Shown here: piece by piece, positions 37,736 through 46,605 of the stretch
Layout: each line of letters opens with the position of its first letter
Numbering within the stretch: position 1 is the stretch's first letter
DNA from: Pedobacter ginsengisoli
GTDB lineage: Bacteria > Bacteroidota > Bacteroidia > Sphingobacteriales > Sphingobacteriaceae
Direction of reading: 5' to 3'
Assembly (NCBI RefSeq): GCF_030244015.1
Contig: NZ_JASSYX010000004.1
Coordinates: 248,001 to 312,000, forward strand
DNA: 64,000 bases
Position numbers and translations under genes: made by a program
The notes under the pieces: model-generated
What the model was told of the DNA's origin: nothing
The model's input: only the letters and a program-made list of their open reading frames with translations
Database searches by the model: none

Positions 37736-37871
37736 AAATGATCAAATGTCAAGCGGCAAAGTTACAATTCTTTTATTAGCCGTTAAAGTAAAAAAAGGAA
37801 CGAAGATGTGCCTGAAGAATTACTCCTTACAGCTAAAATGAACAAAGTGAACAGAAAAAACAGCAGATAAA

Positions 37872-39092
37872 TCAGCCCTTTTCCGCTCCGCGGTCGTCGT
37901 CCTCACTCGAGGTTTCATAAACTTTCAGTTTCTGCCCCGGCACAATTGTCGACCCCCTGAGTTTATTCCAAACCTTCAGGTCCTGAACCTCCACATGATA
38001 CTTGTTCGCTATGGCACCCAGATTCTGACCTGGTGAGACCTTATGATAAAAGAAAGCAGGCCTGGATTTTGTCCGGGGTTTTTTGACAGTTTTTCTGTCG
38101 CTGTTTGAAGCAAGGATTACCCGCATACTGCCGGTGCCGCTATCCTCATTCAGAATCTCATAGATACTGGTAAAATCTTCCAGACTGATCCTCGGAATGA
38201 CCAGCCGCTTTGGCGAAGACTCCGTACCGTTCACAATCTTCTTTTTATAAGAAGGATTGAGACTGCACAACACATCCAGATCCATGTCCAGCGCCTCAGC
38301 CAGCGCAGGAATAGACACAAAATGGTTCACCTGTATTGTATCTGTATATTTTTCAAAAGGTGAGGGTGCCCGTTGTATCTGATGCTGATCAGGACAATTC
38401 ATCACATAAACCGCAGCGATGAAAGCAGGCACATAATTCCTGGTCTCTTTTGGCAAATACCTTCTTAGTTCCCAAAAATCCATAGAATTGGATTTCTCCA
38501 TCGCCCTTTTGACATTGCCCATTCCGCAATTATATGCCGCAATGGCCAGCAGCCAGTCGCCAAGCTCTTCATAAGCATCTTTAAAATAAGCAGCAGCAGC
38601 ATAACTCGCCTGTACAGGATCTTTCCGTTCATCGACGAAATTGTCCATGTTGAGCCCATAACCCTTTGCCGTTGCAAACATGAATTGCCAAAGCCCCGTA
38701 GCTCCAACCCGTGATACCGCATAGGGATTCATGGACGACTCTATGATCGGCAGATATTTAATTTCCTCCGGGATATTGAATGTCTTCAAAGCCTTTGCAA
38801 AGATTGGGAAGTAGTAATCTGAAAGGCCAAGCATTTTGCCCATCATGTCCTTGCGGCCGCTGTAGATGTCTATATAATCCTGAACATATTGATTATAGGT
38901 CAGGGGCACGGTCTTTTGGATCGAATCCAACCGGTTCTTATACACATAATTGTAGTTACTGAACTTCGGGAGTTCTACTACCTCCGGCATGGAAGTGGTA
39001 TCGTTCAAAGGAAGCATTGGTTGCTGGGCAACCGCCGAAAAGCTTACTAAAGCCAGAATGCAATAGGATACATAGCGTATTTTTTTGTTCAT
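37872..39092 (-). CDS. Lytic transglycosylase with C-terminal LysM domain (MltD-like)
   Basis: An exported 406-residue murein hydrolase. A signal peptide covers about 1-22. The SLT domain has the catalytic glutamate E118 in IIESSMNP, followed by GATGLWQF and the later AYNCGMGNV motif. A LysM peptidoglycan-binding repeat lies at about 350-395 (KVSPGQNLGAIANKYHV). The architecture is that of MltD. The preceding 136 nt after maeB contain nothing I can assign. Confidence 0.92.
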   Translation of the reverse strand: MNKKIRYVSYCILALVSFSAVAQQPMLPLNDTTSMPEVVELPKFSNYNYVYKNRLDSIQKTVPLTYNQYVQDYIDIYSGRKDMMGKMLGLSDYYFPIFAKALKTFNIPEEIKYLPIIESSMNPYAVSRVGATGLWQFMFATAKGYGLNMDNFVDERKDPVQASYAAAAYFKDAYEELGDWLLAIAAYNCGMGNVKRAMEKSNSMDFWELRRYLPKETRNYVPAFIAAVYVMNCPDQHQIQRAPSPFEKYTDTIQVNHFVSIPALAEALDMDLDVLCSLNPSYKKKIVNGTESSPKRLVIPRISLEDFTSIYEILNEDSGTGSMRVILASNSDRKTVKKPRTKSRPAFFYHKVSPGQNLGAIANKYHVEVQDLKVWNKLRGSTIVPGQKLKVYETSSEDDDRGAEKG

Positions 39093-39120
39093 AGGCTGAT
39101 ATTACGGTATTGGTTTTGGT

Positions 39121-40551
39121 TTAAATTACGGGCTCATTTAAAAACTCATGAGCCAATGACAACAGTACCTCCTCATGGAAGTGCCTGGCCATTAATTGAA
39201 TACTTAACGGCAAACCGCCAGCATTATTGCCCAAAGGAAGTGCTACCGCCGGAATTCCTGTCAGCGACGCCAGTACCGTAAATATATCCGCCATATACAT
39301 GACTAGCGGATCATGCATGTTTTCGCCTATTTTAAATGCCGGGGTGGGAGTCACAGGAGCTATGATCACATCGAAACTATCCAGCATTTGTTCCATTTTC
39401 TCCCTGATCAGCTGCCTCACTTGCTGTGCTTTTTGATAGTAAGCATCATAATACCCGGCACTCAACACAAAAGTGCCCAGCAAAATCCTTTTCTTAACTT
39501 CTTCTCCAAAACCTTCTGCCCGCGAACGCTTGTACAGCTCGTTAAGGCTGGTAGCTTCCAGGTTGCGGTGACCATAATGTACCCCGTCATAACGCGACAG
39601 GTTAGACGATGCTTCCGCAGTCGTCAGCACATAATATGCCGGCACCAAATAGTCCAGCAGGTCAAAAGAAACATATTCTACCGTATGGCCCTGCGCCCTG
39701 AACAGATCAATAGCTTTCAGGATGGCTGTCTTAATATCCGGATCCAACGCCTCACTTTCTAGTGTTTCCTTTAAAACAGCGATCTTCTTCTTGCCGCCAT
39801 GTCCCAAAGCATCCGAATAAGAAGGAACAGGCAGCTTGGAAACCGTACTGTCATAGTCATCGGCACCCGCCAGTACTTCTAGCAGCAAAGCCGCATCACT
39901 TACAGAGGATGTGATCGTACCCACCTGATCAAATGAAGAGGCATAAGCGATTACGCCATACCGTGAAATCCTGCCGTAAGTAGGTTTAAAACCGACATTT
40001 CCGCAAAAAGCAGCAGGCTGTCTTACAGAACCGCCGGTATCAGTGCCCAGTGCCGAAAGACAAAGATCAGCCTGTACCGCAACAGCAGAACCGCCTGATG
40101 ACCCGCCGGCTACCCTTTCGGTATCCGCCGCATTCTTTACCGGCCCGTAATAAGAAGTCTCATTGGAGCCACCCATTGCAAATTCATCACAGTTCAGCCT
40201 GCCTATGATCACTGCATCTTCAGCAAGGAGCCGCTCAGTTACCGTCGCCGAATAAGGCGACACAAATCCTTCCAGCATTCTTGACGAAGCGGATACTTTG
40301 TGGTCTTTATACGAAATGTTGTCCTTCAGGCCAATGACCATACCCGCCAGCTTACCGGCAGTCCCCTTCTCGATTTTCTCCTGTACCAATCTGGCCTGCT
40401 CAGCCGCAGAATAAAAAAACACCTCATTGAATGCATTGAGGTGTTCATTGCCGGCTATTTGTTTAAAATAGTAATCCAGCAGTTCAGGCAAGCTCAGCTT
40501 TTTCTGACCAATAAGGGACTGTATCTCTGCTAAGGAGTTATACTTCTTCAA
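39121..40551 (-). CDS. gatA: Asp-tRNA(Asn)/Glu-tRNA(Gln) amidotransferase subunit A
   Basis: GatA is the glutaminase subunit of the GatCAB amidotransferase. The 476-residue protein shows the amidase-signature triad K76 (GLKDNIS), S151 (GGSSGGS) and S175 (GTDTGGS). The start is TTG at 40551, giving MKKYNSLAEIQ like relatives; no in-frame ATG is near. gatB and gatC are not in the window. It lies just downstream of the tatA pair on the same strand. Confidence 0.95.
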   Translation of the reverse strand: MKKYNSLAEIQSLIGQKKLSLPELLDYYFKQIAGNEHLNAFNEVFFYSAAEQARLVQEKIEKGTAGKLAGMVIGLKDNISYKDHKVSASSRMLEGFVSPYSATVTERLLAEDAVIIGRLNCDEFAMGGSNETSYYGPVKNAADTERVAGGSSGGSAVAVQADLCLSALGTDTGGSVRQPAAFCGNVGFKPTYGRISRYGVIAYASSFDQVGTITSSVSDAALLLEVLAGADDYDSTVSKLPVPSYSDALGHGGKKKIAVLKETLESEALDPDIKTAILKAIDLFRAQGHTVEYVSFDLLDYLVPAYYVLTTAEASSNLSRYDGVHYGHRNLEATSLNELYKRSRAEGFGEEVKKRILLGTFVLSAGYYDAYYQKAQQVRQLIREKMEQMLDSFDVIIAPVTPTPAFKIGENMHDPLVMYMADIFTVLASLTGIPAVALPLGNNAGGLPLSIQLMARHFHEEVLLSLAHEFLNEPVI

Positions 40552-40593
40552 ATTTCACGAATACATTAAGATTAAAAACCGGACTCAGATACC

Positions 40594-40806
40594 TTACAAA
40601 GGCTTGTTGGTATTCGAGCTTTTCGGGTCAGCCGGATCAGATCCGTCAACGCCGTCTTTACCGTCTTTAAATTCTTTAATGCCTTTACCCAGGCCACGCA
40701 TTAATTCGGGTATTTTTTTGCCTCCGAAAAGTAATAGTACAATGACCAGGATGACGGCGATCTCCGTGCCGCCTAATCCAGCAATTAATATGGTTGTGTT
40801 TAACAT
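40594..40806 (-). CDS. tatA: TatA/TatE-type twin-arginine translocase subunit, short
   Basis: A 70-residue protein with one N-terminal membrane helix, the hinge FGGKKIPELMRGLGKGIKEFK and a short acidic tail rich in D, P and S. This is the TatA pattern, forming the translocation pore with TatC. It is 10 nt downstream of a longer TatA-type gene, so the cell probably makes two TatA/B-like subunits together. Confidence 0.92.
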   Translation of the reverse strand: MLNTTILIAGLGGTEIAVILVIVLLLFGGKKIPELMRGLGKGIKEFKDGKDGVDGSDPADPKSSNTNKPL

Positions 40807-40816
40807 GATACTTTGG

Positions 40817-41176
40817 TTAAAGATTAGTTTTATCTGTTTCTATTTTTGTGTGCGCTTCAGGGTCACCCATTGCTGTCTCTTCTTCTTTATGAAGATCTAT
40901 ACCGCCCGTCTTTTCTTCGTAAGCATGATGGTAGTCGTCCTTCACATCGCTGATAACGGAGTTTACCTCTTCCTCAATGCCCGCAGCATTTATATTTCTT
41001 TGGATTTCTCTTTTAACACCATCTGAAGCATCTTTAAATTCCCTGATCCCTTTCCCAAGCCCTCTTGCCAGTTCAGGTAATTTTTTACCTCCAAATAACA
41101 AAAGTACCACCGCGAGGATGAGCATGATCTCACCACCACCCATGTTCAGAAATTCAATTATTGTCCCTCTATACAT
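40817..41176 (-). CDS. TatA-type translocase subunit, long
   Basis: A 119-residue TatA/B-family protein with the same hinge (FGGKKLPELARGLGKGIREFK) but a longer amphipathic helix and an acidic tail of about 60 residues. The length is between typical TatA and TatB, so it may fill either role. The two adjacent genes share near-identical hinge regions and probably arose by duplication. Confidence 0.9.
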   Translation of the reverse strand: MYRGTIIEFLNMGGGEIMLILAVVLLLFGGKKLPELARGLGKGIREFKDASDGVKREIQRNINAAGIEEEVNSVISDVKDDYHHAYEEKTGGIDLHKEEETAMGDPEAHTKIETDKTNL

Positions 41177-41229
41177 CGTTCTGCCTATTACTGATTAGTT
41201 TATACAAATATATGAATTAATACCCATTT

Positions 41230-42504
41230 TTATTTCGCAATCCAGGCTTCGGGATTTTGGGCAGCCATACCCCTTCTGATCTGGAACTGAAGCTGGGGCA
41301 CACCTTCGGTTTCCGCAACCACTCCAATGGTTTGTTTGGTAGTCACATTATCTCCTTTTGACACACTCACAGATCTGAGATTCTGGTAGACGGTAAAATA
41401 TTCACCATGTTTGATCAGCACATAGTATCTCCCGAGCTGCGAATCCACAGCTCTTACCTGCCCGTTAAACACAGCCCTTACCGAGGCTCCTTCGGCGGTA
41501 GAAATATTCACTCCGTCATTGGTATAAGAAGCCTGTCCCTCCATGTGCCGGCCAAAATTTTCAGTGATCGTCCCAACTGCAACCGGCCAGGGAAGTGAAC
41601 CCCTGTTGCCTTCAAACTGTGCGGACAATCTTGCAGATTCCGGAGTAGCAGTCAGATAACCGCCGCTTGTTTTCGGTTTCGATGCCGTCGCAACAGGTGC
41701 AGGTTTATTTTCCGCCTTTGCTTTTGCGGCCGCAGCTCTTTCAGCAGCACGTTCTTCTTCTTCAGCTTTTTTCCGTGCCAGTTCAATCTCCCGGTTAATA
41801 GCAGCGCGAATGCTCCTGTCCAATTGTATCTGCTGACGTTTACGAGAAGCGATGTCCTGTCTCAGCTGTTTCTCCTGCCTGCTAAACTTGTTCAGCACCT
41901 GCGATTGTTCAGACTTATTCTTGCCCAATACTTTACGCTCATTCTCCTGTTCCTGCAGCAGGCTGCTTTTTTCACGCAGGTTCTTATCCAGGATCACAAT
42001 CCTGTAGTTCAGGTCTTTTTGCTTACCCTGTATATAATCAGCCTGTTTTTTCCGGTACTGTCCAAACTGCTGCAAATATTTAATTCGCTTATAGGCCTGG
42101 TTAAAATCTTTTGACGCAAAAATAAACATCATCTTATCATACCCGTTCTTGTTGCGCTGCGCGAACCTGATCATACTTGCATATTCTTTTTTCAGCTGCC
42201 CCAGCTGTCCTTTAAGGTTATGTACGGTATTGGTGTTCTCATGGATTTGGTTGTCCAGGTTCTTGATCTCGGAATTGATCACCGAAATCTTGTTCTGCAT
42301 CAGACGGATCTTGGCATTCAGTGCATTAATCTGGCTTAGTGTCAGCTTTTTATTACTTGCCGCCTTGTTCGCATTCTTCTGCAACAAATCGATTTCACGC
42401 TGAATGGCTTCCTTTTTTCTCTTCAGCTCAGCGCTGCTCTGGCCAAAAGCGACAGAAGCAGACCCTGCTAAAAACAAGAATAGTAATAATATATATGGCT
42501 TCAT
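41230..42504 (-). CDS. EnvC-like murein hydrolase activator with degenerate M23 domain
   Basis: An exported 424-residue protein. A signal peptide ends near SVAFG, then a long coiled coil covers about 25-260 and a LytM/M23 domain lies at about 310-424. The zinc-site motifs are lost: the usual H-x-G-x-D reads NDGVNI, HG-x-x-x-x-x-Y-x-H reads HGEYFTVYQN, and the final H-x-E-x-R reads QFQIR. It should therefore be a non-catalytic activator of amidases, as EnvC is. The ATG at 42504 is used; a TTG three codons earlier is less likely. It heads into a conserved Bacteroidetes cluster. Confidence 0.9.
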   Translation of the reverse strand: MKPYILLLFLFLAGSASVAFGQSSAELKRKKEAIQREIDLLQKNANKAASNKKLTLSQINALNAKIRLMQNKISVINSEIKNLDNQIHENTNTVHNLKGQLGQLKKEYASMIRFAQRNKNGYDKMMFIFASKDFNQAYKRIKYLQQFGQYRKKQADYIQGKQKDLNYRIVILDKNLREKSSLLQEQENERKVLGKNKSEQSQVLNKFSRQEKQLRQDIASRKRQQIQLDRSIRAAINREIELARKKAEEEERAAERAAAAKAKAENKPAPVATASKPKTSGGYLTATPESARLSAQFEGNRGSLPWPVAVGTITENFGRHMEGQASYTNDGVNISTAEGASVRAVFNGQVRAVDSQLGRYYVLIKHGEYFTVYQNLRSVSVSKGDNVTTKQTIGVVAETEGVPQLQFQIRRGMAAQNPEAWIAK

Positions 42505-42526
42505 TTGGATCAAAAGTATAAAAAAA

Positions 42527-43318
42527 TCAGTTTATTACCTCATACTTAACAGGAACACTAAACGGAAATTCCAGCGGAACATTACTTTCTATTTTTAAAA
42601 AATCAAGATCTATACTGATCTTTTGCTTTCCCGCTATCGAATTGATCTTTATACTGGAAGGGAAAAGTGCCGCATTGACTTTCTGATATGCTCCGTATTC
42701 CACTTTCAGCGCCCGCCCGGTCGTAACATCATTCAGGTTATCTACCCCCACTTTCAGCAGCGTATTGAATACAACCCTGTAGGCCAGGTCCTGCTGCTGC
42801 CCGTTCAGTATCCATATCCCGTTTTCCAGTTCCAGCATGGCATCCTCTTTCATAAAAGCAGCAATGGTATTGCCTGAAAAAATAGCCTGCAGCAAAGAAA
42901 AGTCCACCTGTTTATTCGTATACCTGTGGACGTAGCTAAACGGCTTTTTCAGATAAACACTTTGAAAATTGTTCCTTACTTTAATGCTGTCCGGAGTAAT
43001 CAGCGCCCTGGCCACCTCTATTCCTGCAATAGCCGTAATGCTCACCCAGATCTTTTCATCTTTCTGCATCCTGATGTTCATGGTCACATTATTACTATTG
43101 CCATTGATATTCAGATTGGCCTTTGCTTTCAGAGAAAGCGTATTAAAGGACAGGTCATTCTCCCTCAGCATTTTGATGTTTTCAGATTTCCTGGTGCTCG
43201 CCACCATTGTGCTGTCTGTTGATTTAGGCAGCGATACTACTACTTTCTTTGTCCTGCAGGCTATGGTCAACGCTACCACAGCGAACAGCAGGAAACTATT
43301 TAATATATTTCTTTTCAT
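42527..43318 (-). CDS. DUF4292 lipoprotein
   Basis: A 263-residue protein with a lipoprotein signal (MKRNILNSFLLFAVVALTIAC, C21 predicted lipidated). The mature part is rich in beta-strand pattern and resembles LolA/LolB-like lipid-binding folds reported for DUF4292. Its biochemical role is unknown. The start overlaps the TPR gene end by 23 nt, and the gene is followed by the EnvC-like gene after 22 nt, so envelope co-expression is likely. Confidence 0.85.
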   Translation of the reverse strand: MKRNILNSFLLFAVVALTIACRTKKVVVSLPKSTDSTMVASTRKSENIKMLRENDLSFNTLSLKAKANLNINGNSNNVTMNIRMQKDEKIWVSITAIAGIEVARALITPDSIKVRNNFQSVYLKKPFSYVHRYTNKQVDFSLLQAIFSGNTIAAFMKEDAMLELENGIWILNGQQQDLAYRVVFNTLLKVGVDNLNDVTTGRALKVEYGAYQKVNAALFPSSIKINSIAGKQKISIDLDFLKIESNVPLEFPFSVPVKYEVIN

Positions 43319-44348
43319 TGATCTTCCTCTTTAGCCTGCCCGAGTTATTGCCTCCGGCCTGTGCCTTTTTCCATTGCAGCAAAGCTGCCTCTTTTTCTCC
43401 CTTAAAAAAAAGAATATCTCCGTAACATTCCAGCGCCAAAGCATTGCCCTCATCCAGCTGCATGGCGGTTTTGATATTGCTGAGCGCCTGTTCATGCTGC
43501 CCCTCATTCATCAGCGCCACCGCCATATGGTAATATAAACCTGCCTGGCTCGGGTACAGCGACAATGCCTCTTCACCAGTTTTAATTGCATCCTTATAGG
43601 CAGCCAGGGCAATCTCGGCAGCCATCGTATGTTCCCAGGCCGCATAGAGTTGCCCGGTAATCTTGAGAATCGCCTTGAACTGTATCAGCGCTCCGTTCAA
43701 GTCCCCCTGTTTAAACAGTTTTTCTCCCTCTATCAGCATGGCCTGTTCTGAGGTGACCGCAGCCTCAACAGCTCCAGCACCCATCAGCTCCGGTCCGGCA
43801 GTCTTTTCCTTCCCGGCCCGCGTTCTGGCCCTGGTCAATGCATCGGAACTGCCAAATTTCTTCTCCAATTCGTCATAACTTTTTAAAGCCTCGTCTGTTT
43901 TACCTGCCAGCAGAAAAGCGTTTGCCCGGTCAAAATAAAACGAATCGTCATCAGGACTCAGTCTGATCATCTGGTTAAAAACCTTTACGAGTGCATCCAT
44001 ATCTCCCTTACGCTTATAGAGCTCAGAGAGCAGCCTCCAATACCACAGATTATTGGCATCTTTAGCAACCGCTTTTCTGATCGCAATCTCCGCCTCAAGA
44101 GGTTTATTCTGCCTGAAATTGATCACAGCCACTTCATAGTTCACAGCGGCATTGTCAGGATCCAGGGCAAGTATCTTATTGAAGCTCTCACCGGCCTTGG
44201 CATAATCCTCCCTGAGTTTATCCCGCAGACCAGCAAAGAAAAGTGTCTTTATCACATTTGTATCCGGCACAGGCACGACAGGCTCCTGAGCAGAGACAAC
44301 AGGCAATCCTGCGAAGAACAATACCGTTAAAAACCACTTATCTTTCAT
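43296..44348 (-). CDS. Tetratricopeptide-repeat protein, exported
   Basis: A 350-residue protein with a signal peptide (MKDKWFLTVLFFAGLPVVSAQ) and about seven TPR units, for example GESFNKILALDPDNAAVNYEVA and GNALALECYGDILFFKGEKE. TPRs mediate protein contacts, and the neighbours suggest an envelope role. I chose the ATG at 44348 because it starts at the signal peptide and clears the dut stop. An ATG at 44378 would add ten residues and overlap dut. Confidence 0.88.
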   Translation of the reverse strand: MKDKWFLTVLFFAGLPVVSAQEPVVPVPDTNVIKTLFFAGLRDKLREDYAKAGESFNKILALDPDNAAVNYEVAVINFRQNKPLEAEIAIRKAVAKDANNLWYWRLLSELYKRKGDMDALVKVFNQMIRLSPDDDSFYFDRANAFLLAGKTDEALKSYDELEKKFGSSDALTRARTRAGKEKTAGPELMGAGAVEAAVTSEQAMLIEGEKLFKQGDLNGALIQFKAILKITGQLYAAWEHTMAAEIALAAYKDAIKTGEEALSLYPSQAGLYYHMAVALMNEGQHEQALSNIKTAMQLDEGNALALECYGDILFFKGEKEAALLQWKKAQAGGNNSGRLKRKINEKKYIK

Positions 44349-44358
44349 CTTCTGTTTT

Positions 44359-44790
44359 TTATTTACCTGTATGCCCATACCCGCCCGCGCCGCGTGAGGT
44401 ATCGGTTAGTTCGCCAACACTGTTCCAGCTAACCGTTTCATGTTTGGCAACCACCATCTGCGCAATCCGGTCGCCGTCGTTTACCACAAAATCAGCATCC
44501 GAAAGGTTGACCAGCAATACCTTTATCTCCCCCCTGTAATCCGCATCAATGGTACCCGGCGAATTGACAATACTGATCCCATGCTTATAAGCCAGTCCGC
44601 TGCGCGGACGGATCTGGGCTTCATAACCCACCGGCAGTTCGATGTACAAACCAGTTGGAATCAAAACACGCTGCAAAGGTTTAATCGTAACGGCATTTTC
44701 TATAAAAGCACGCATGTCCATGCCCGCAGCATGTTCAGTTTCGTACTGCGGCAGCGGGTGTGTAGAGTTGTTGATGATATTTATATTCAT
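44359..44790 (-). CDS. dut: dUTP diphosphatase
   Basis: Dut hydrolyses dUTP to dUMP, keeping uracil out of DNA. The 143-residue trimeric type shows motif 1 (AAGMDMRA), motif 2 (RPRSGLAYKHGI), motif 3 (GTIDADYRGEIKV), motif 4 (GDRIAQMV) and the C-terminal P-loop-like motif 5 (SRGAGGYGHTGK). Its start overlaps the flippase stop by 4 nt (ATGA). Confidence 0.97.
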   Translation of the reverse strand: MNINIINNSTHPLPQYETEHAAGMDMRAFIENAVTIKPLQRVLIPTGLYIELPVGYEAQIRPRSGLAYKHGISIVNSPGTIDADYRGEIKVLLVNLSDADFVVNDGDRIAQMVVAKHETVSWNSVGELTDTSRGAGGYGHTGK

Positions 44791-46286
44791 TTCTTTCCTA
44801 AAATAAGCTTCAATTGATCCTTTTCAAAATAAAATACCCCCGCAGCAAAGGCCAACAGCAAGGCATTACCTATAAAAATATTCCGGTCAAACACCCAGAA
44901 GGATAGCACCACCATGATCACCGAAATGATCAGGTAGCCAATGATCCTTTTCAGGTTATAAGGTATCGGGTAATATTTCTGTCCTAAAATATAGGAAATC
45001 ACCATCATCGCAAAATAAGCTAGCATAGAAACCCATGCTGAACCCATATAGCTGTATTTGGGAATCAATATAAAATTCAGCACGATGGTGATCAGCGCAC
45101 CGGCAACGGAGATGTACAAACCAAACCTGGTCTGGTCTGAAAGGCGGTACCAGATCGATAAGTTCATGTAAATACCCAGACAGACATAACCAAACAGCAA
45201 GTAAGGCACCGCGGGCAAACCTACCCAATATTCGGCGATATGTTCGTTGTCTCTGCTTATGAAATATTTGAGCATCTCAATATTAGCGATCAGCGCCACA
45301 AACAACAAAGCAAGGGCAATTACAAAATAATGAAGGATCACTGCATACGTTGTCTTCGCATTGGCGTTTTTAGCATGGCTAAAAAAGAAAGGTTCTGCCC
45401 CCAGCCTGAATGCAGTAATAAAGATGCTCATGAAAATGGCGATCTTGCATACCGCACCATATATACCCACCTGTCCGTCTGCTATCTCTTTTGGCAGCAG
45501 TTCGCTCAACACGATCTTGTCCAGATTCTCATTGACAATAAAGGACAGGTTTGCGACAAGTACCGGCCAGGAATAGGAGAACATTTTAACAAAAAGTGGT
45601 TTATCAAATTTAAGCTGCAGCTTTAAAAATTCCGGCACCAGCATGACCAGCGTAGCAAGACTGGCGATCAGGTTGGAAATAAAAACATAGCCTATCCACT
45701 TTTCCCGGTACCAGGAAGCCATCCATTCACTGAGAAAAAAGTGATGTTTGATCATAGCGGGCACCACATAAATAAACAACAGGTTGAACCCCACAAAACA
45801 GCCAATATTTAAAAACTTAATAGTGCTGTATTTAAAAGCCTTGTCCTCCGATCTCAGTTTGGCAAAAGGTATCACACAAATGGCATCCACTACCAGGATC
45901 CAGATGAAATACTGAACATAATGTTTATAGTCAGCAAACTGCTCTGGATTGGCCGACAGATAATGGACTATACTGTCCGAAAACACCAGCCCACTGATCA
46001 GAAAAAGGAGGGAAATGAACGCAATGCACAGAAATGAATTGTTGTATACCTCCTGCTTCTTATCTTCATGCTTATTCAGGTATCTGAAATAAGTACTTTC
46101 CATTCCAAATGCCAGCACTGCATTTACCAAGGAAGCATAAGCATACATTTTGGTAAATATTCCGTAAACAACTTTGGAATAGGCCTTAGTAAAGATGGGT
46201 GTCAATATAAAATTGAACAGCCTGGACAATACTGTGCTGATGCCATATACAGCTGTCTGACCAAGAAATTTTTTCAATACCGACAT
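44787..46286 (-). CDS. Polysaccharide flippase (Wzx/MATE-like)
   Basis: A 499-residue membrane protein with 12-14 hydrophobic segments of the MOP/oligosaccharide flippase type. It starts MSVLKKFLGQTAVYGISTVLSRLFNF, a pattern typical of lipid-linked sugar exporters. The cargo is unknown; it may export O-antigen or capsule units, or lipid II-like carriers. It overlaps dut and lies 3 nt after acyP. Confidence 0.88.
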   Translation of the reverse strand: MSVLKKFLGQTAVYGISTVLSRLFNFILTPIFTKAYSKVVYGIFTKMYAYASLVNAVLAFGMESTYFRYLNKHEDKKQEVYNNSFLCIAFISLLFLISGLVFSDSIVHYLSANPEQFADYKHYVQYFIWILVVDAICVIPFAKLRSEDKAFKYSTIKFLNIGCFVGFNLLFIYVVPAMIKHHFFLSEWMASWYREKWIGYVFISNLIASLATLVMLVPEFLKLQLKFDKPLFVKMFSYSWPVLVANLSFIVNENLDKIVLSELLPKEIADGQVGIYGAVCKIAIFMSIFITAFRLGAEPFFFSHAKNANAKTTYAVILHYFVIALALLFVALIANIEMLKYFISRDNEHIAEYWVGLPAVPYLLFGYVCLGIYMNLSIWYRLSDQTRFGLYISVAGALITIVLNFILIPKYSYMGSAWVSMLAYFAMMVISYILGQKYYPIPYNLKRIIGYLIISVIMVVLSFWVFDRNIFIGNALLLAFAAGVFYFEKDQLKLILGKK

Positions 46287-46289
46287 CCG

Positions 46290-46568
46290 TTATTTCTTAA
46301 GTACCACAAAGTCGGTAAAATTTTTCAGTTCCCCGGTTACCACCTCACAGCGCTCCACCTTTGCCCTGTCCGGTCCTTCATTACACCATTCTATAAAAGA
46401 ATCCAGTTCCCATTGCTCCGCCTCCGCCTCAATATAGACAGACCCGTCCTTTTCATTCCTTACAAAACCCCTTATTCCCGACTGGTCAGCCACATACTTG
46501 GTCGTTTCCCGAAAGGTAACGCCTTGTACTTTTCCTGTGAGTGTAATATTAACATGTACTTTCTTCAT
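46290..46568 (-). CDS. acyP: Acylphosphatase
   Basis: A 92-residue acylphosphatase, which cleaves carboxyl-phosphate bonds. The phosphate loop is GKVQGVTFR, with catalytic R20, and N38 lies in GFVRNEKDGSVYIEAE. Its physiological substrate is generally unknown. It is followed after 3 nt by the flippase. Confidence 0.94.
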   Translation of the reverse strand: MKKVHVNITLTGKVQGVTFRETTKYVADQSGIRGFVRNEKDGSVYIEAEAEQWELDSFIEWCNEGPDRAKVERCEVVTGELKNFTDFVVLKK

Positions 46569-46605
46569 CTCTCTATTATATTGTCTGATCGTATATCCTT
46601 AGTTA

